A stretch of DNA of 6,908 nt from DATEEW01 sp035273665 (GTDB lineage: Bacteria; Pseudomonadota; Gammaproteobacteria; Burkholderiales; SG8-39). Position numbers and translations under genes: made by a program. Shown here piece after piece: positions 1 through 5,897 of the stretch; positions within the stretch are counted from its first letter, which is position 1, and every line of letters starts with the position of its first letter. The notes under the pieces are model-generated. The model searched no databases, was not told the DNA's origin, and worked only from the letters and a program-made list of their open reading frames with translations. The DNA lies in contig DATEOW010000063.1 of NCBI GenBank assembly GCA_035273665.1, positions 1 to 6,908 on the forward strand, read 5' to 3'.

Positions 1-437
1 GCGAAAATCGCACAGGTGACCAGCGTGGCGACCGCCAGCGAACCCGGAACGCGCGACAGCGACAGGTGCAGGCTCTTGAAGAGCTTCTCGATCAGGTTCG
101 CACGTTCGACCAGATAGCCCATGAAGACGAACAGCGGTACCGCGATCAGCACTTCGTTCGTCATCACGGCATAAGTCCGCTGCACCATCAGGTCGAGCGT
201 CAGTTGCCCGGCGATGTCCGGATCGGCGCTGCGATAGGCGAGCCACGCGAACAACACGCCCATCCCCATGAGCGTGAAGGCCGTCGGGAAGCCGAGCATG
301 ATGGCAACGACGACCAGAGACAGCATCAGCAGCCCCAGATGACCGTTCGTCCACTCCGAATACGGCGGCATCATGATGCCGACGCCGATCAGTAGCAGGC
401 TCATGAGAATGAAACCGAACCAGAGTTCTTTTCTCAT
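1..437 (-). CDS. dctM: TRAP transporter large permease DctM, N-terminal part (runs off the window)
   Basis: The large membrane subunit of a tripartite ATP-independent periplasmic (TRAP) transporter, which forms the ion-coupled transport channel in the inner membrane. My reading of the minus strand from the ATG at 437 stays open to base 1, giving about 145 residues of a protein usually above 420. It begins MRKELWFGFILMSLLLIG, which is the first membrane segment. A long hydrophobic stretch follows at about residues 35-68 (including MLGFPTAFTLMGMGVLFAW). The family-typical block AVPLFVFMGYLVER falls near residues 100-113. The start is chosen because the ATG overlaps the dctQ stop as ATGA and has GGAG (bases 445-448) seven bases upstream, which suggests translational coupling. 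The roughly 30 polar residues between the second hydrophobic block and AVPLF are probably a periplasmic loop. Substrate cannot be read from this subunit. Identification as DctM is firm. Confidence 0.93.
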   Translation of the reverse strand, partial: MRKELWFGFILMSLLLIGVGIMMPPYSEWTNGHLGLLMLSLVVVAIMLGFPTAFTLMGMGVLFAWLAYRSADPDIAGQLTLDLMVQRTYAVMTNEVLIAVPLFVFMGYLVERANLIEKLFKSLHLSLSRVPGSLAVATLVTCAIF

Positions 438-1063
438 CGCCGCGCTCCGGTCTCCGCAGCGACCACGGCACGATCCGCCGCGGCGATGTCGGCATCGTCA
501 ACATGCACCATCGCCTTCAGTTTATCGACATCGACTTCTTCGACGTCTTCCTCGCGCGCCATCCAAGCGCCATTTCTCAGGCAAACGATGCAACGAATGA
601 TTTCCACGATCCCTTGCAGCAGCAGCACGGCGCCGGCAATGGGAATGAACAATTTAAAGGGGTAGATCGGCGGTCCGTCCGCCGCGAGCGAAGAATGCTC
701 GTTCTGCGCCAGTGATTCCTGGAAAAAATCCCATCCGGCCCACACCAGCGCCACGACGCCGGGAATGAAGAACAGCAGATAAAGCACCAGGTCGATACTC
801 GCCTGTACGCGCGGTGCGAAGAAGCCATACAGAATATCGCCGCGCACATGGCCGTTCTTCGCAAGCGTATAAGCGCCGGCCATCATAAAGCCGATGCCAT
901 ACATCATATTGCTGGCGTCGTAGATCCAGGCATGAGGCGTCCCCAGTATGTAGCGGGCGAACACCTCGTAGCAGATCATCAAGGTAAGGGAAACGATCAG
1001 CCACGCGAAACAGTGACCGACAATCGTGCTGAATTTGTCGACGGAGCGCAGGAATTTTTGCAT
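434..1063 (-). CDS. dctQ: TRAP transporter small permease DctQ
   Basis: The small membrane subunit of the TRAP transporter. It pairs with DctM in the inner membrane and is needed for uptake. The 209-residue protein has four hydrophobic segments at about residues 13-35, 50-68, 90-111 and 136-160, the normal DctQ topology. It also has the family-like stretches YEVFARYILG (32-41) and HVRGDILYGFF (72-82). A charged cytoplasmic tail follows the last helix (about 168-209). It contains REEDVEEVDVDKLK and is rich in Asp, Glu and Ala, longer than the helical core requires. The ATG at 1063 is preceded by only a modest AGG about seven bases upstream. The gene lies 53 bp after dctP, with a strong stem-loop in that gap, and its stop overlaps the dctM start by four bases. 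Identification rests on topology, motifs and position between dctP and dctM. Confidence 0.93.
   Translation of the reverse strand: MQKFLRSVDKFSTIVGHCFAWLIVSLTLMICYEVFARYILGTPHAWIYDASNMMYGIGFMMAGAYTLAKNGHVRGDILYGFFAPRVQASIDLVLYLLFFIPGVVALVWAGWDFFQESLAQNEHSSLAADGPPIYPFKLFIPIAGAVLLLQGIVEIIRCIVCLRNGAWMAREEDVEEVDVDKLKAMVHVDDADIAAADRAVVAAETGARR
445..448 (-). promoter_or_regulatory. Ribosome-binding site of dctM inside the end of dctQ
   Basis: On the minus strand GGAG lies seven bases before the dctM ATG, within the last codons of dctQ. It supports the ATGA overlap as the real dctM start and points to coupled translation of the two membrane subunits. Confidence 0.6.
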
Positions 1064-1080
1064 CAGGGCCTATTAAGGAA

Positions 1081-1110
1081 TGCCGGGCTGCCCTGGCGGG
1101 CGGCCCGGCA
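1081..1110 (-). repeat. GC-rich nested stem-loop between dctP and dctQ
   Basis: The arms TGCCGGGC (1081-1088) and GCCCGGCA (1103-1110) are perfect inverted repeats. Inside them GCCC (1090-1093) pairs with GGGC (1098-1101) around a four-base loop. Only one mismatched position separates the two stems, so a 12-pair hairpin is possible. On the minus strand it is followed by TTCCTTAATAGG rather than a run of U, so it does not look like a strong intrinsic terminator. It begins six bases past the dctP stop. By analogy with binding-protein transporter operons such as malE-malF, it probably protects the 3' end of dctP mRNA or partly attenuates transcription, giving more binding protein than permease. 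The function is inferred; the repeat is seen directly. Confidence 0.75.
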
Positions 1111-1116
1111 CCGGGA

Positions 1117-2280
1117 TCAAGCCTTCTTCTTGCCGCCGAAGAAGTGGTCCTGCGCGATGCGGAAGTCGACCAGCGTGTCGGTCTGCCACTTGGTCGTGCG
1201 CTGCGCGAAGGCGCGCATTGAATCGCTGACCTTCTTGAACATGGGGTTCTCGGCCTCCTTCTTGGCGAGGACCTGGTCCCAGACCTTCAACTGCTCCTGC
1301 AGGATTGCCGTGGGCGTGGCATAGAACTTCACGCCTTTTTTCTGCATGTCGATATAGTCCTTGGAGTAGCGGTCGATTGCTTTCCAGGACATATCGGCCG
1401 AAGCGGCGCTCACGGCGTTCTGGATCAGCGCGCGCATTTCAGCGGGCAGCGCGTCGTATTTGGCCTTGTTGAATAGCACCTCGAACTGCTCCGAGCATTG
1501 ATGGAAGCTGCGCAGCATACAGACCTTCGACACATCCGGAAAACCAAGCAGGTTGTCGGAACTCGCGTTGTTGAATTCCGCCGCATCGAGGAGGCCGCGA
1601 TCCATGGCAGGTACGATCTCGCCGCCGGGCAGGGCGTTAACCGCCAATCCCATGCCGCTAAAAATATCGATGGACAGGCCGACCGTACGGAACTTCAGGC
1701 CTTTCATGTCTGCCGCCTTCGTAACGGGTTTTTTGAACCAGCCCAGAGGTTGCGTTGGCATCGGCCCGTACATGAAAGACTGAATGTTCAGATTGAGGCC
1801 GCGATAAATCTCATCCAGCAGCTCCTTGCCGCCGCCGTAGTAGTGCCAAGCCAGCACCATGTTGGGATCCATGCCGAAGGCCGGGCCGGAACCCCACAGC
1901 GCGAGCGCGGAATTCTTGCCATACCAATAGGCCACCACACCGTGACCGCCGTCGAGCGTGCCTTTGCTCACCGCATCAACGAGATCGAAGGCCTTGACCA
2001 CCGCGCCGGCAGGCAGCACTTCGATCTTGAGATCGCCGCCGGACATGCTGTTGACCTTGGTGGCGAAGTCTTCTGCGTATTCATGAAAGATATCTTTGGT
2101 TGGCCAGGTGCTTTGCCAACGCATTGAAATAGGCCCCTGCGCCTTGACAATAGCCGGGAAGCCTAGTGCCGCCGCACCGGCGGCGCCCGCTCCGCTTAGA
2201 AATTTGCGACGCGAGCTTTGAGGTTTTGTTGAAGCGGAAACGGTTTTAGCTGCGTCTTGTTGACGCTTGATTCGAGACAT
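1117..2280 (-). CDS. dctP: TRAP transporter periplasmic solute-binding protein (DctP; TakP/FcbT1-like), Tat-exported
   Basis: The extracytoplasmic substrate-binding protein of the TRAP transporter, which captures the ligand in the periplasm and delivers it to DctQM. I start it at the ATG at 2280 (387 residues) because AGGAGG (2287-2292) sits six bases upstream. The frame could extend to an ATG at 2304 or a GTG at 2322, but neither fits that site. The N-terminus carries a twin-arginine signal: SRRKFLS at residues 23-29, a weakly hydrophobic Ala/Gly stretch, and a likely cleavage after VKA near residue 47. The mature protein shows the pattern of the TakP/FcbT1 branch: AGAVVKAFDLVDAV (91-104), GTLDGG (107-112), KFRTVG with Arg198 where the family salt-bridges a carboxylate, LPGGE (218-222) and DAAE (232-235). 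Members of this branch bind 2-oxo acids, aromatic acids and related compounds, so an organic acid is likely but not identified. It ends in a Lys-rich tail. Confidence 0.93.
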   Translation of the reverse strand: MSRIKRQQDAAKTVSASTKPQSSRRKFLSGAGAAGAAALGFPAIVKAQGPISMRWQSTWPTKDIFHEYAEDFATKVNSMSGGDLKIEVLPAGAVVKAFDLVDAVSKGTLDGGHGVVAYWYGKNSALALWGSGPAFGMDPNMVLAWHYYGGGKELLDEIYRGLNLNIQSFMYGPMPTQPLGWFKKPVTKAADMKGLKFRTVGLSIDIFSGMGLAVNALPGGEIVPAMDRGLLDAAEFNNASSDNLLGFPDVSKVCMLRSFHQCSEQFEVLFNKAKYDALPAEMRALIQNAVSAASADMSWKAIDRYSKDYIDMQKKGVKFYATPTAILQEQLKVWDQVLAKKEAENPMFKKVSDSMRAFAQRTTKWQTDTLVDFRIAQDHFFGGKKKA

Positions 2281-2284
2281 GAGA

Positions 2285-2292
2285 CTCCTCCT
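2285..2292 (-). promoter_or_regulatory. Strong Shine-Dalgarno that fixes the dctP start
   Basis: The minus strand reads AGGAGGAG here, a near-perfect match to the anti-Shine-Dalgarno sequence, ending four bases before the ATG at 2280. It decides between three in-frame starts (2280, 2304, 2322) in favour of 2280, which also places the Tat motif about 23 residues from the N-terminus. Confidence 0.88.
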
Positions 2293-2352
2293 ATGGCGCA
2301 CCATAAAGCACGCACGCTGCACTGTGCGCGGCTAATCCCCAAACCTCCACCG

Positions 2353-2384
2353 GAAAGACACCGCTGCATAGACGAATGTCTTTC
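2353..2384 (-). repeat. 8-bp inverted repeat in the dctP leader
   Basis: GAAAGACA (2353-2360) and TGTCTTTC (2377-2384) are perfect inverted repeats around a 16-base loop. They lie about 75-105 bases before the dctP start codon. If transcription starts near 2410 they would be in the mRNA leader as a stem-loop. Otherwise they could be a two-half-site operator. The repeat is seen in the sequence; a role in controlling the TRAP operon is inference. Confidence 0.4.
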
Positions 2385-2416
2385 TCGTATTTGAGAAGTA
2401 TTTTTTTGTTTGAACG

Positions 2417-2422
2417 ATTGTA
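2417..2422 (-). promoter_or_regulatory. Possible -10 element for the TRAP operon
   Basis: The minus strand carries TACAAT, five of six matches to the sigma-70 -10 consensus. It lies in the 173-bp gap upstream of dctP and would give a leader of about 130 bases. The region 16-18 bases further upstream (around TTTCCT) is a poor -35 match, so the promoter would be weak or activator-dependent. Bases 2323-2495 otherwise hold only an A/T-rich run (2400-2407) and the inverted repeat; I see no credible gene there. Confidence 0.3.
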
Positions 2423-2491
2423 GGCGCGATCTTGGGCTAAGGAAATAGGGACATCATTGAAGCTTGTCTTGTTGATTTTGACGAGTTCAAA

Positions 2492-2513
2492 GCGCTTAAG
2501 CGAAAGCAAGCGC
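2492..2513 (-). terminator. Weak candidate stem-loop at the end of the AEC transporter gene
   Basis: GCGCTT (2492-2497) and AAGCGC (2508-2513) form a six-pair stem around ten bases, overlapping the TAA stop at 2496-2498. On the minus strand only TTTGAA follows, so a proper U-tract is missing. It may mark the end of the purE-to-AEC transcript or be chance. Confidence 0.25.
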
Positions 2514-3371
2514 CAACCCGAGGGGAACGAAGATCAGACTCGCGACATTTCCCAGCAGCACGATCGACGCAACTTTGTCAGGCTCTTGCAGGTAACGCTC
2601 GGCAATCAAGAAGTTCATGACGGCCGGAGGCAAGCTCGCATAGACAAACAGTTGTGCGATCGACAGACTGCTCAAGGGCAGTACCATAACGATCAAGGCG
2701 GCAACACCCAGTCCCGCAAGCGGACAGACCATTGCACCAACGATACCGATACGCCACCCGCCCAGATTCAAATCGATCATGCGTGCCCCGAGCGCAAAAA
2801 GCATTAAGGGAATCGCCGCATTGCCCAACATTGCAATGGGCTGCGCCAGCCAATCCGGCAATCCTAGCCCGGCGAGGTTGAAAATAATTCCCGCCACCGA
2901 AGCCAAGACGATCGGGTTTCGCATGAGCTCCATGAGAGACGCCCGAGGGTTCACGAGTTTTACGCCCAGCGTGAAATGCAAAAGGTTGGTCAGAACAAAC
3001 AAAGCGACCGCCGGCGGCAATCCCTCCGGCCCGAAAGCGAGGAGCGCAATGGGTAATCCCATGTTGCCGGTGTTGCCGAACATCATCGGCGGCACGAAGG
3101 TGCGCGTATCCCAACCGCGCCAATGCGCGATGAACCATGCAAGCAATCCGGAGCCTGCGATAACAGCAACACTCGCCAGTAGCAGTTGACGATTGGCGAG
3201 TAGATCGAAGTTCTGCGCGGTCAGGCCGGAAAAGACCAGCATCGGCGTGAGCAGGTCCACCGTCAAAGTGTTCATCGCGGCAAGATTGGGCCGGTGACGG
3301 CGCGCATACAGATAGCCGACGAGGACGATCACCAGGATCGGCGTGATGATCGCGAGAATGCGTAAAAGCAT
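2496..3371 (-). CDS. AEC (auxin efflux carrier) family transporter
   Basis: An inner-membrane secondary transporter of the AEC family, whose bacterial members include malonate, malate and other organic-acid carriers. The 291-residue protein is almost wholly hydrophobic with about ten membrane segments and matches the family in length. Its N-terminus (ILAIITPILVIVLVGYLYAR) is typical. Family-like features are the helix-breaking motif FGNTGNMGLPI (98-108), in the middle of the protein, and LPPAVMNFLIAERY (247-260) near the C-terminus, as in the PIN-like fold. The ATG at 3371 follows the sua5 stop by 47 bp. Its upstream GGGCTAGG is a mediocre ribosome-binding site, so the start is probable but not certain. 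It may be read as the last gene of the purine/sua5 transcript. Its substrate is unknown. The TRAP genes downstream suggest, but do not show, a shared organic-acid theme. Confidence 0.9.
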   Translation of the reverse strand: MLLRILAIITPILVIVLVGYLYARRHRPNLAAMNTLTVDLLTPMLVFSGLTAQNFDLLANRQLLLASVAVIAGSGLLAWFIAHWRGWDTRTFVPPMMFGNTGNMGLPIALLAFGPEGLPPAVALFVLTNLLHFTLGVKLVNPRASLMELMRNPIVLASVAGIIFNLAGLGLPDWLAQPIAMLGNAAIPLMLFALGARMIDLNLGGWRIGIVGAMVCPLAGLGVAALIVMVLPLSSLSIAQLFVYASLPPAVMNFLIAERYLQEPDKVASIVLLGNVASLIFVPLGLALAFA

Positions 3372-3383
3372 TGGCGAAGCCTA

Positions 3384-3404
3384 GCCCAAGACAGGCACAA
3401 GACA
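3384..3404 (-). repeat. Two near-identical 10-bp direct repeats ahead of the AEC gene
   Basis: On the plus strand GCCCAAGACA (3384-3393) and GCACAAGACA (3395-3404) differ at one base and are spaced 11 bp start to start, one helical turn. They occupy much of the 47-bp gap between sua5 and the AEC gene. They could be tandem regulator sites or a small local duplication. No function is shown. Confidence 0.4.
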
Positions 3405-3418
3405 CAACAACGCGCGAC

Positions 3419-4480
3419 TTAGGATTTTTTTGCGGGACTCTGTGCGCGTTGAAGACGGTCGTTGACCGCCGTCCAGCTCGGTGTTTGAGGCGGCTGTTCG
3501 ACAAGAATGAGATCGGCACCGGTAGCATCCAACTCGCGCAAGCTGGCGTAGAGGGATTGCGCGTATTGAGTGGCGATTGCAGGGAGCACTCGCACAAGCG
3601 TGGGCGACAAACGCGGCACCTTCACTTCCACCGCAAGCACCGCGACGCGGCGCCCTCTGTTGCCGACGAGCAAATCGATCATCTCGACGCGTTTGACCAC
3701 TCGCAGGGCGGCCCGCGGCGCATAATGTTTTTCGAGCGCACCGGAAACGCGCGGGGAGTTTTCATCCGGTGGGGCGAGCGGTTCGCCCAATACTTCTTCG
3801 ATTGCCGCCGCGCCAATGGCTCCAGGGCGCAGCATGCGCGGCCGCGCTCCGGACACATCGACGATGGTGGATTCGATACCGACGGGCGCCGCATCGCCAT
3901 CGAGGATCATCGGTGCTTGTGGGCCAAAGTCCTGCGCAACATGCGCCGCTTGCGTAGGACTGACACGACCGAATTTATTCGCCGAGGGTGCGGCCAATGC
4001 ACCGCCGAAAGCTTGAAGAAGTTGTTGCGCGACCGGGTGTGCGGGCACGCGCAAACCCACTGTATCTTGCCCACCGGTTACCGCATCCGAAACACCGGCG
4101 GCGCGCTTGAGAATCAGCGTCAACGGGCCCGGCCAAAATCTTTCAGCCAGCAAGTGCGCCGCTTGAGGGATCTCCTGAGCGAACTGCTCCATCGATGCGG
4201 CGCTCGCCATATGAAGAATCAAGGGATGGTCGGCGGGCCGTCCCTTCAGTTTAAAAATTTTTCGTAGTGCTTCGGCGTTGTGAGCATCGGCGCCAAGTCC
4301 GTAGACCGTTTCCGTGGGGAAGGCGACAACTTCGCCGGCGCGCAATGCGTCCACCGCGCGTGCAATGTTTGCTTCGCTTGCTTCGACAATCGTCGAAGGA
4401 ATCGCAACGGCTTCCACGGTCGTCGCCGCAGTTACCGCATCTGTTTCGGCGACCGGAACCGCTTGCTCTTCAGAGCTCAA
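3419..4480 (-). CDS. sua5: L-threonylcarbamoyladenylate synthase, Sua5 type
   Basis: Makes threonylcarbamoyl-AMP from threonine, bicarbonate and ATP in the cytoplasm, the first step of t6A37 modification of ANN-decoding tRNAs. The YrdC domain covers about residues 38-222: PTETVYGLGADA (55-66), KLKGRPADHPL (77-87), APSANKFGRVSPT (164-176) with the Ser-x-Asn nucleotide site, and GIESTIVDV (201-209). The linker SPRVSGALEKHYAP (242-255) leads to a smaller C-terminal Sua5 domain (about 260-345), so this is the long Sua5 form rather than short TsaC. The frame opens with TTG at 4480, overlapping purC by 11 bases. No ATG exists before the domain; the next plausible start is GTG at 4417 (residue 22). 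Upstream signals are weak for both. The first ~35 residues are Ala/Val/Thr/Glu-rich and unlike the core. Function is firm; the start is uncertain. Confidence 0.93.
   Translation of the reverse strand: MSSEEQAVPVAETDAVTAATTVEAVAIPSTIVEASEANIARAVDALRAGEVVAFPTETVYGLGADAHNAEALRKIFKLKGRPADHPLILHMASAASMEQFAQEIPQAAHLLAERFWPGPLTLILKRAAGVSDAVTGGQDTVGLRVPAHPVAQQLLQAFGGALAAPSANKFGRVSPTQAAHVAQDFGPQAPMILDGDAAPVGIESTIVDVSGARPRMLRPGAIGAAAIEEVLGEPLAPPDENSPRVSGALEKHYAPRAALRVVKRVEMIDLLVGNRGRRVAVLAVEVKVPRLSPTLVRVLPAIATQYAQSLYASLRELDATGADLILVEQPPQTPSWTAVNDRLQRAQSPAKKS
4381..4398 (-). repeat. Small perfect hairpin in the sua5 5' coding region
   Basis: CTTCGAC (4381-4387) and GTCGAAG (4392-4398) are perfect inverted repeats around four bases. 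They lie just before the codons where the conserved YrdC domain starts and about 20 bases after the alternative GTG start at 4417. This could affect early translation or simply reflect codon use in a low-complexity segment. Confidence 0.35.
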
Positions 4481-5366
4481 TCGCAGAACCCGTCAACAAA
4501 CGCAAAGCTTCGTTATATTTCTGCGCGGTGGTGTTGAGCACCTCGTCGGGCAACATCGGTGCCGGCGGCTTCTTGTTCCAGCTCGTCTGCTTCTCGAGAT
4601 AGTCGCGCACGATCTGCTTGTCGAAGGAAGGCGGGCTCATTCCGACTTGGTATTGGCTGGCCGGCCAGAAACGCGAGGAGTCCGGCGTCAGCACTTCATC
4701 GATCAGATGCACGGTGCCTTTGTCGTCGATGCCGAATTCGAACTTCGTATCGGCGATGATGATGCCTTTTTCGGCCGCGTAATCGCTCGCTTCTTGATAG
4801 ATGCGCAGCGTCGCATCGCGAACGGTTTGAGCGTATCGCTCGCCGATGATCTCCACCGCCTGTTCATAAGAAATATTTTCGTCGTGCGCGCCTGCCGCGG
4901 CCTTGGTTGAAGGCGTAAACAGCGGCTGAGGTAATTTCTGCGCCTCGCGCAAACCCGAAGGCAAGGCGATGCCACATACCTTGCCGGTCTTTTGGTAGTC
5001 CTTCCAACCCGATCCGATGATGTAGCCGCGCGCGATCGCCTCGATCATCAGCGGTTTCATGCGACGCACGACGATCGCGCGGCCCGCGACCTGATCGCGC
5101 TCGTCCGGCGACACCAAGGTTGCCGGATCGATATCGGTCATGTGGTTCGGCAAGATATGCGCGAGCTTCTTGAACCAGAAGTTCGACATCGCGGTGAGCA
5201 CCTTGCCCTTGCTTGGAATGGGTTGGGGCAAGATGACATCGAATGCGGATAAGCGATCGGTCTGGATCACCAGTAGCTTGTCGTCGCCGACCGCATAAAG
5301 ATCGCGAACCTTGCCGCGATGCAGGAACTGAAGACTCTTGAGATTGGATTGCAGCAGCGATTTCAT
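4470..5366 (-). CDS. purC: Phosphoribosylaminoimidazole-succinocarboxamide synthase (SAICAR synthase)
   Basis: Condenses CAIR with aspartate using ATP to give SAICAR in de novo IMP synthesis, the step after PurE. The cytoplasmic protein is 298 residues, the long form similar in size to the yeast enzyme rather than the ~237-residue E. coli one. Visible family blocks are GKVRDLY (18-24, ATP-binding region), TDRLSAFDV (36-44), ARGYIIGSGWKDY (112-124), ADTKFEFG (205-212, a SAICAR synthase signature) and DEVLTPDSSRFW (223-234). The ATG at 5366 lies 25 bp after the purE stop, consistent with one transcript. The ribosome-binding site is weak (GAACGAG). Its end overlaps the apparent sua5 start by 11 bases. 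Nothing appears truncated or mutated. Confidence 0.97.
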   Translation of the reverse strand: MKSLLQSNLKSLQFLHRGKVRDLYAVGDDKLLVIQTDRLSAFDVILPQPIPSKGKVLTAMSNFWFKKLAHILPNHMTDIDPATLVSPDERDQVAGRAIVVRRMKPLMIEAIARGYIIGSGWKDYQKTGKVCGIALPSGLREAQKLPQPLFTPSTKAAAGAHDENISYEQAVEIIGERYAQTVRDATLRIYQEASDYAAEKGIIIADTKFEFGIDDKGTVHLIDEVLTPDSSRFWPASQYQVGMSPPSFDKQIVRDYLEKQTSWNKKPPAPMLPDEVLNTTAQKYNEALRLLTGSAIEL

Positions 5367-5391
5367 TTCAGCGCTCGTTCAGGGAACTCAG

Positions 5392-5886
5392 TTAAGAGAT
5401 ATCGGGAAGCGTGGTGGCGAGGACATTGTCCGCCTGCTTCTTGCGGAATGCTTTGAGCTTTTCGGCGAGTCCTGCGTCCTGCAGGGCGAGCATTGCCACT
5501 GCAAACAGTCCAGCATTGGCGGAGCCGCCGTCGCCGATCGCAAAGGTCGCTACCGGAATACCTTTCGGCATCTGCACCATCGACAACAGCGAATCGAGAC
5601 CGCCAAGGTGCGGAGAAGGAATCGGTACGGCGAGAACCGGCAGTGTGGTCTTTGCCGCGACCACACCCGCCAAGTGCGCGGCGCCGCCCGCACCGGCAAT
5701 AAAACATTGCGCGCCGTCTTGCTCAAGGCCGGCGAGCCACTCTTCCAGCGCTTCCGGCGTTCGATGCGCCGACAAGGCTCGTGCGTCGTAAGCCACACCA
5801 AAGTCCTTCAGTTGCTTTGCCGCTTGCTGCATCACACCCCAGTCGTTCGCGCTACCCATAACAATGCCGACTTTTACTTTTGCCAT
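5392..5886 (-). CDS. purE: N5-carboxyaminoimidazole ribonucleotide mutase (class I PurE)
   Basis: Converts N5-CAIR to CAIR in de novo purine synthesis and passes its product to PurC, encoded next. The 164-residue length is normal for the catalytic subunit, which forms octamers in this family. Motifs match class I PurE: IVMGSANDW (8-16), SAHRTPE (39-45) with the catalytic His41 (His45 in E. coli), AGAGGAAHL (64-72) and VQMPKGIPV (104-112). The ATG at 5886 has AGGA (5894-5897) seven bases upstream. Class I PurE works with PurK, which makes N5-CAIR; no purK is found here, so it must be elsewhere if the pathway is complete. An intrinsic terminator of the upstream aldolase gene ends right at the ribosome-binding site, so purE transcription probably depends on read-through or a promoter inside the aldolase gene. 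Confidence 0.97.
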   Translation of the reverse strand: MAKVKVGIVMGSANDWGVMQQAAKQLKDFGVAYDARALSAHRTPEALEEWLAGLEQDGAQCFIAGAGGAAHLAGVVAAKTTLPVLAVPIPSPHLGGLDSLLSMVQMPKGIPVATFAIGDGGSANAGLFAVAMLALQDAGLAEKLKAFRKKQADNVLATTLPDIS

Positions 5887-5893
5887 GATCCGA

Positions 5894-5897
5894 TCCT
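5894..5897 (-). promoter_or_regulatory. purE ribosome-binding site, directly abutting a terminator
   Basis: The minus strand reads AGGA seven bases before the purE ATG. It starts directly after the U-tract of the aldolase terminator (5898-5908), leaving no room for a conventional promoter between the two. Confidence 0.6.

Noticed and set aside
1498..2127. 209-codon plus-strand frame
   Set aside because: It is antisense to dctP, with no ribosome-binding site or recognisable motif and a shadow-like composition.
2281..2322. Longer N-terminus for DctP from GTG 2322 or ATG 2304
   Set aside because: The perfect AGGAGG at 2287-2292 would lie inside the coding sequence, and the Tat motif would be pushed 8-14 residues further from the N-terminus.
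2400..2407. T-run on the plus strand as a plus-strand terminator
   Set aside because: There is no GC-rich hairpin before it and no plus-strand gene that would need one.
2291..2509. 72-codon minus-strand frame across the AEC-dctP gap
   Set aside because: It begins inside the AEC gene's end and covers the promoter/leader region. It lacks a good ribosome-binding site, and its Lys/Asn/Tyr content simply reflects the A/T-rich intergenic DNA.
2578..3597. 339-codon minus-strand frame spanning the AEC gene and the end of sua5
   Set aside because: It overlaps two well-supported genes in another frame and its translation is Arg/Cys/His-rich with no family features.
3371..4267. 298-codon open frame on the plus strand
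   Set aside because: It lies fully antisense to sua5, has no recognisable domain, and is unusually rich in Arg, His and Gln as expected for the mirror of a GC-rich coding frame.
4314..4910. 198-codon plus-strand frame
   Set aside because: It is antisense to the sua5 start and the purC end; both are clearly coding on the minus strand.
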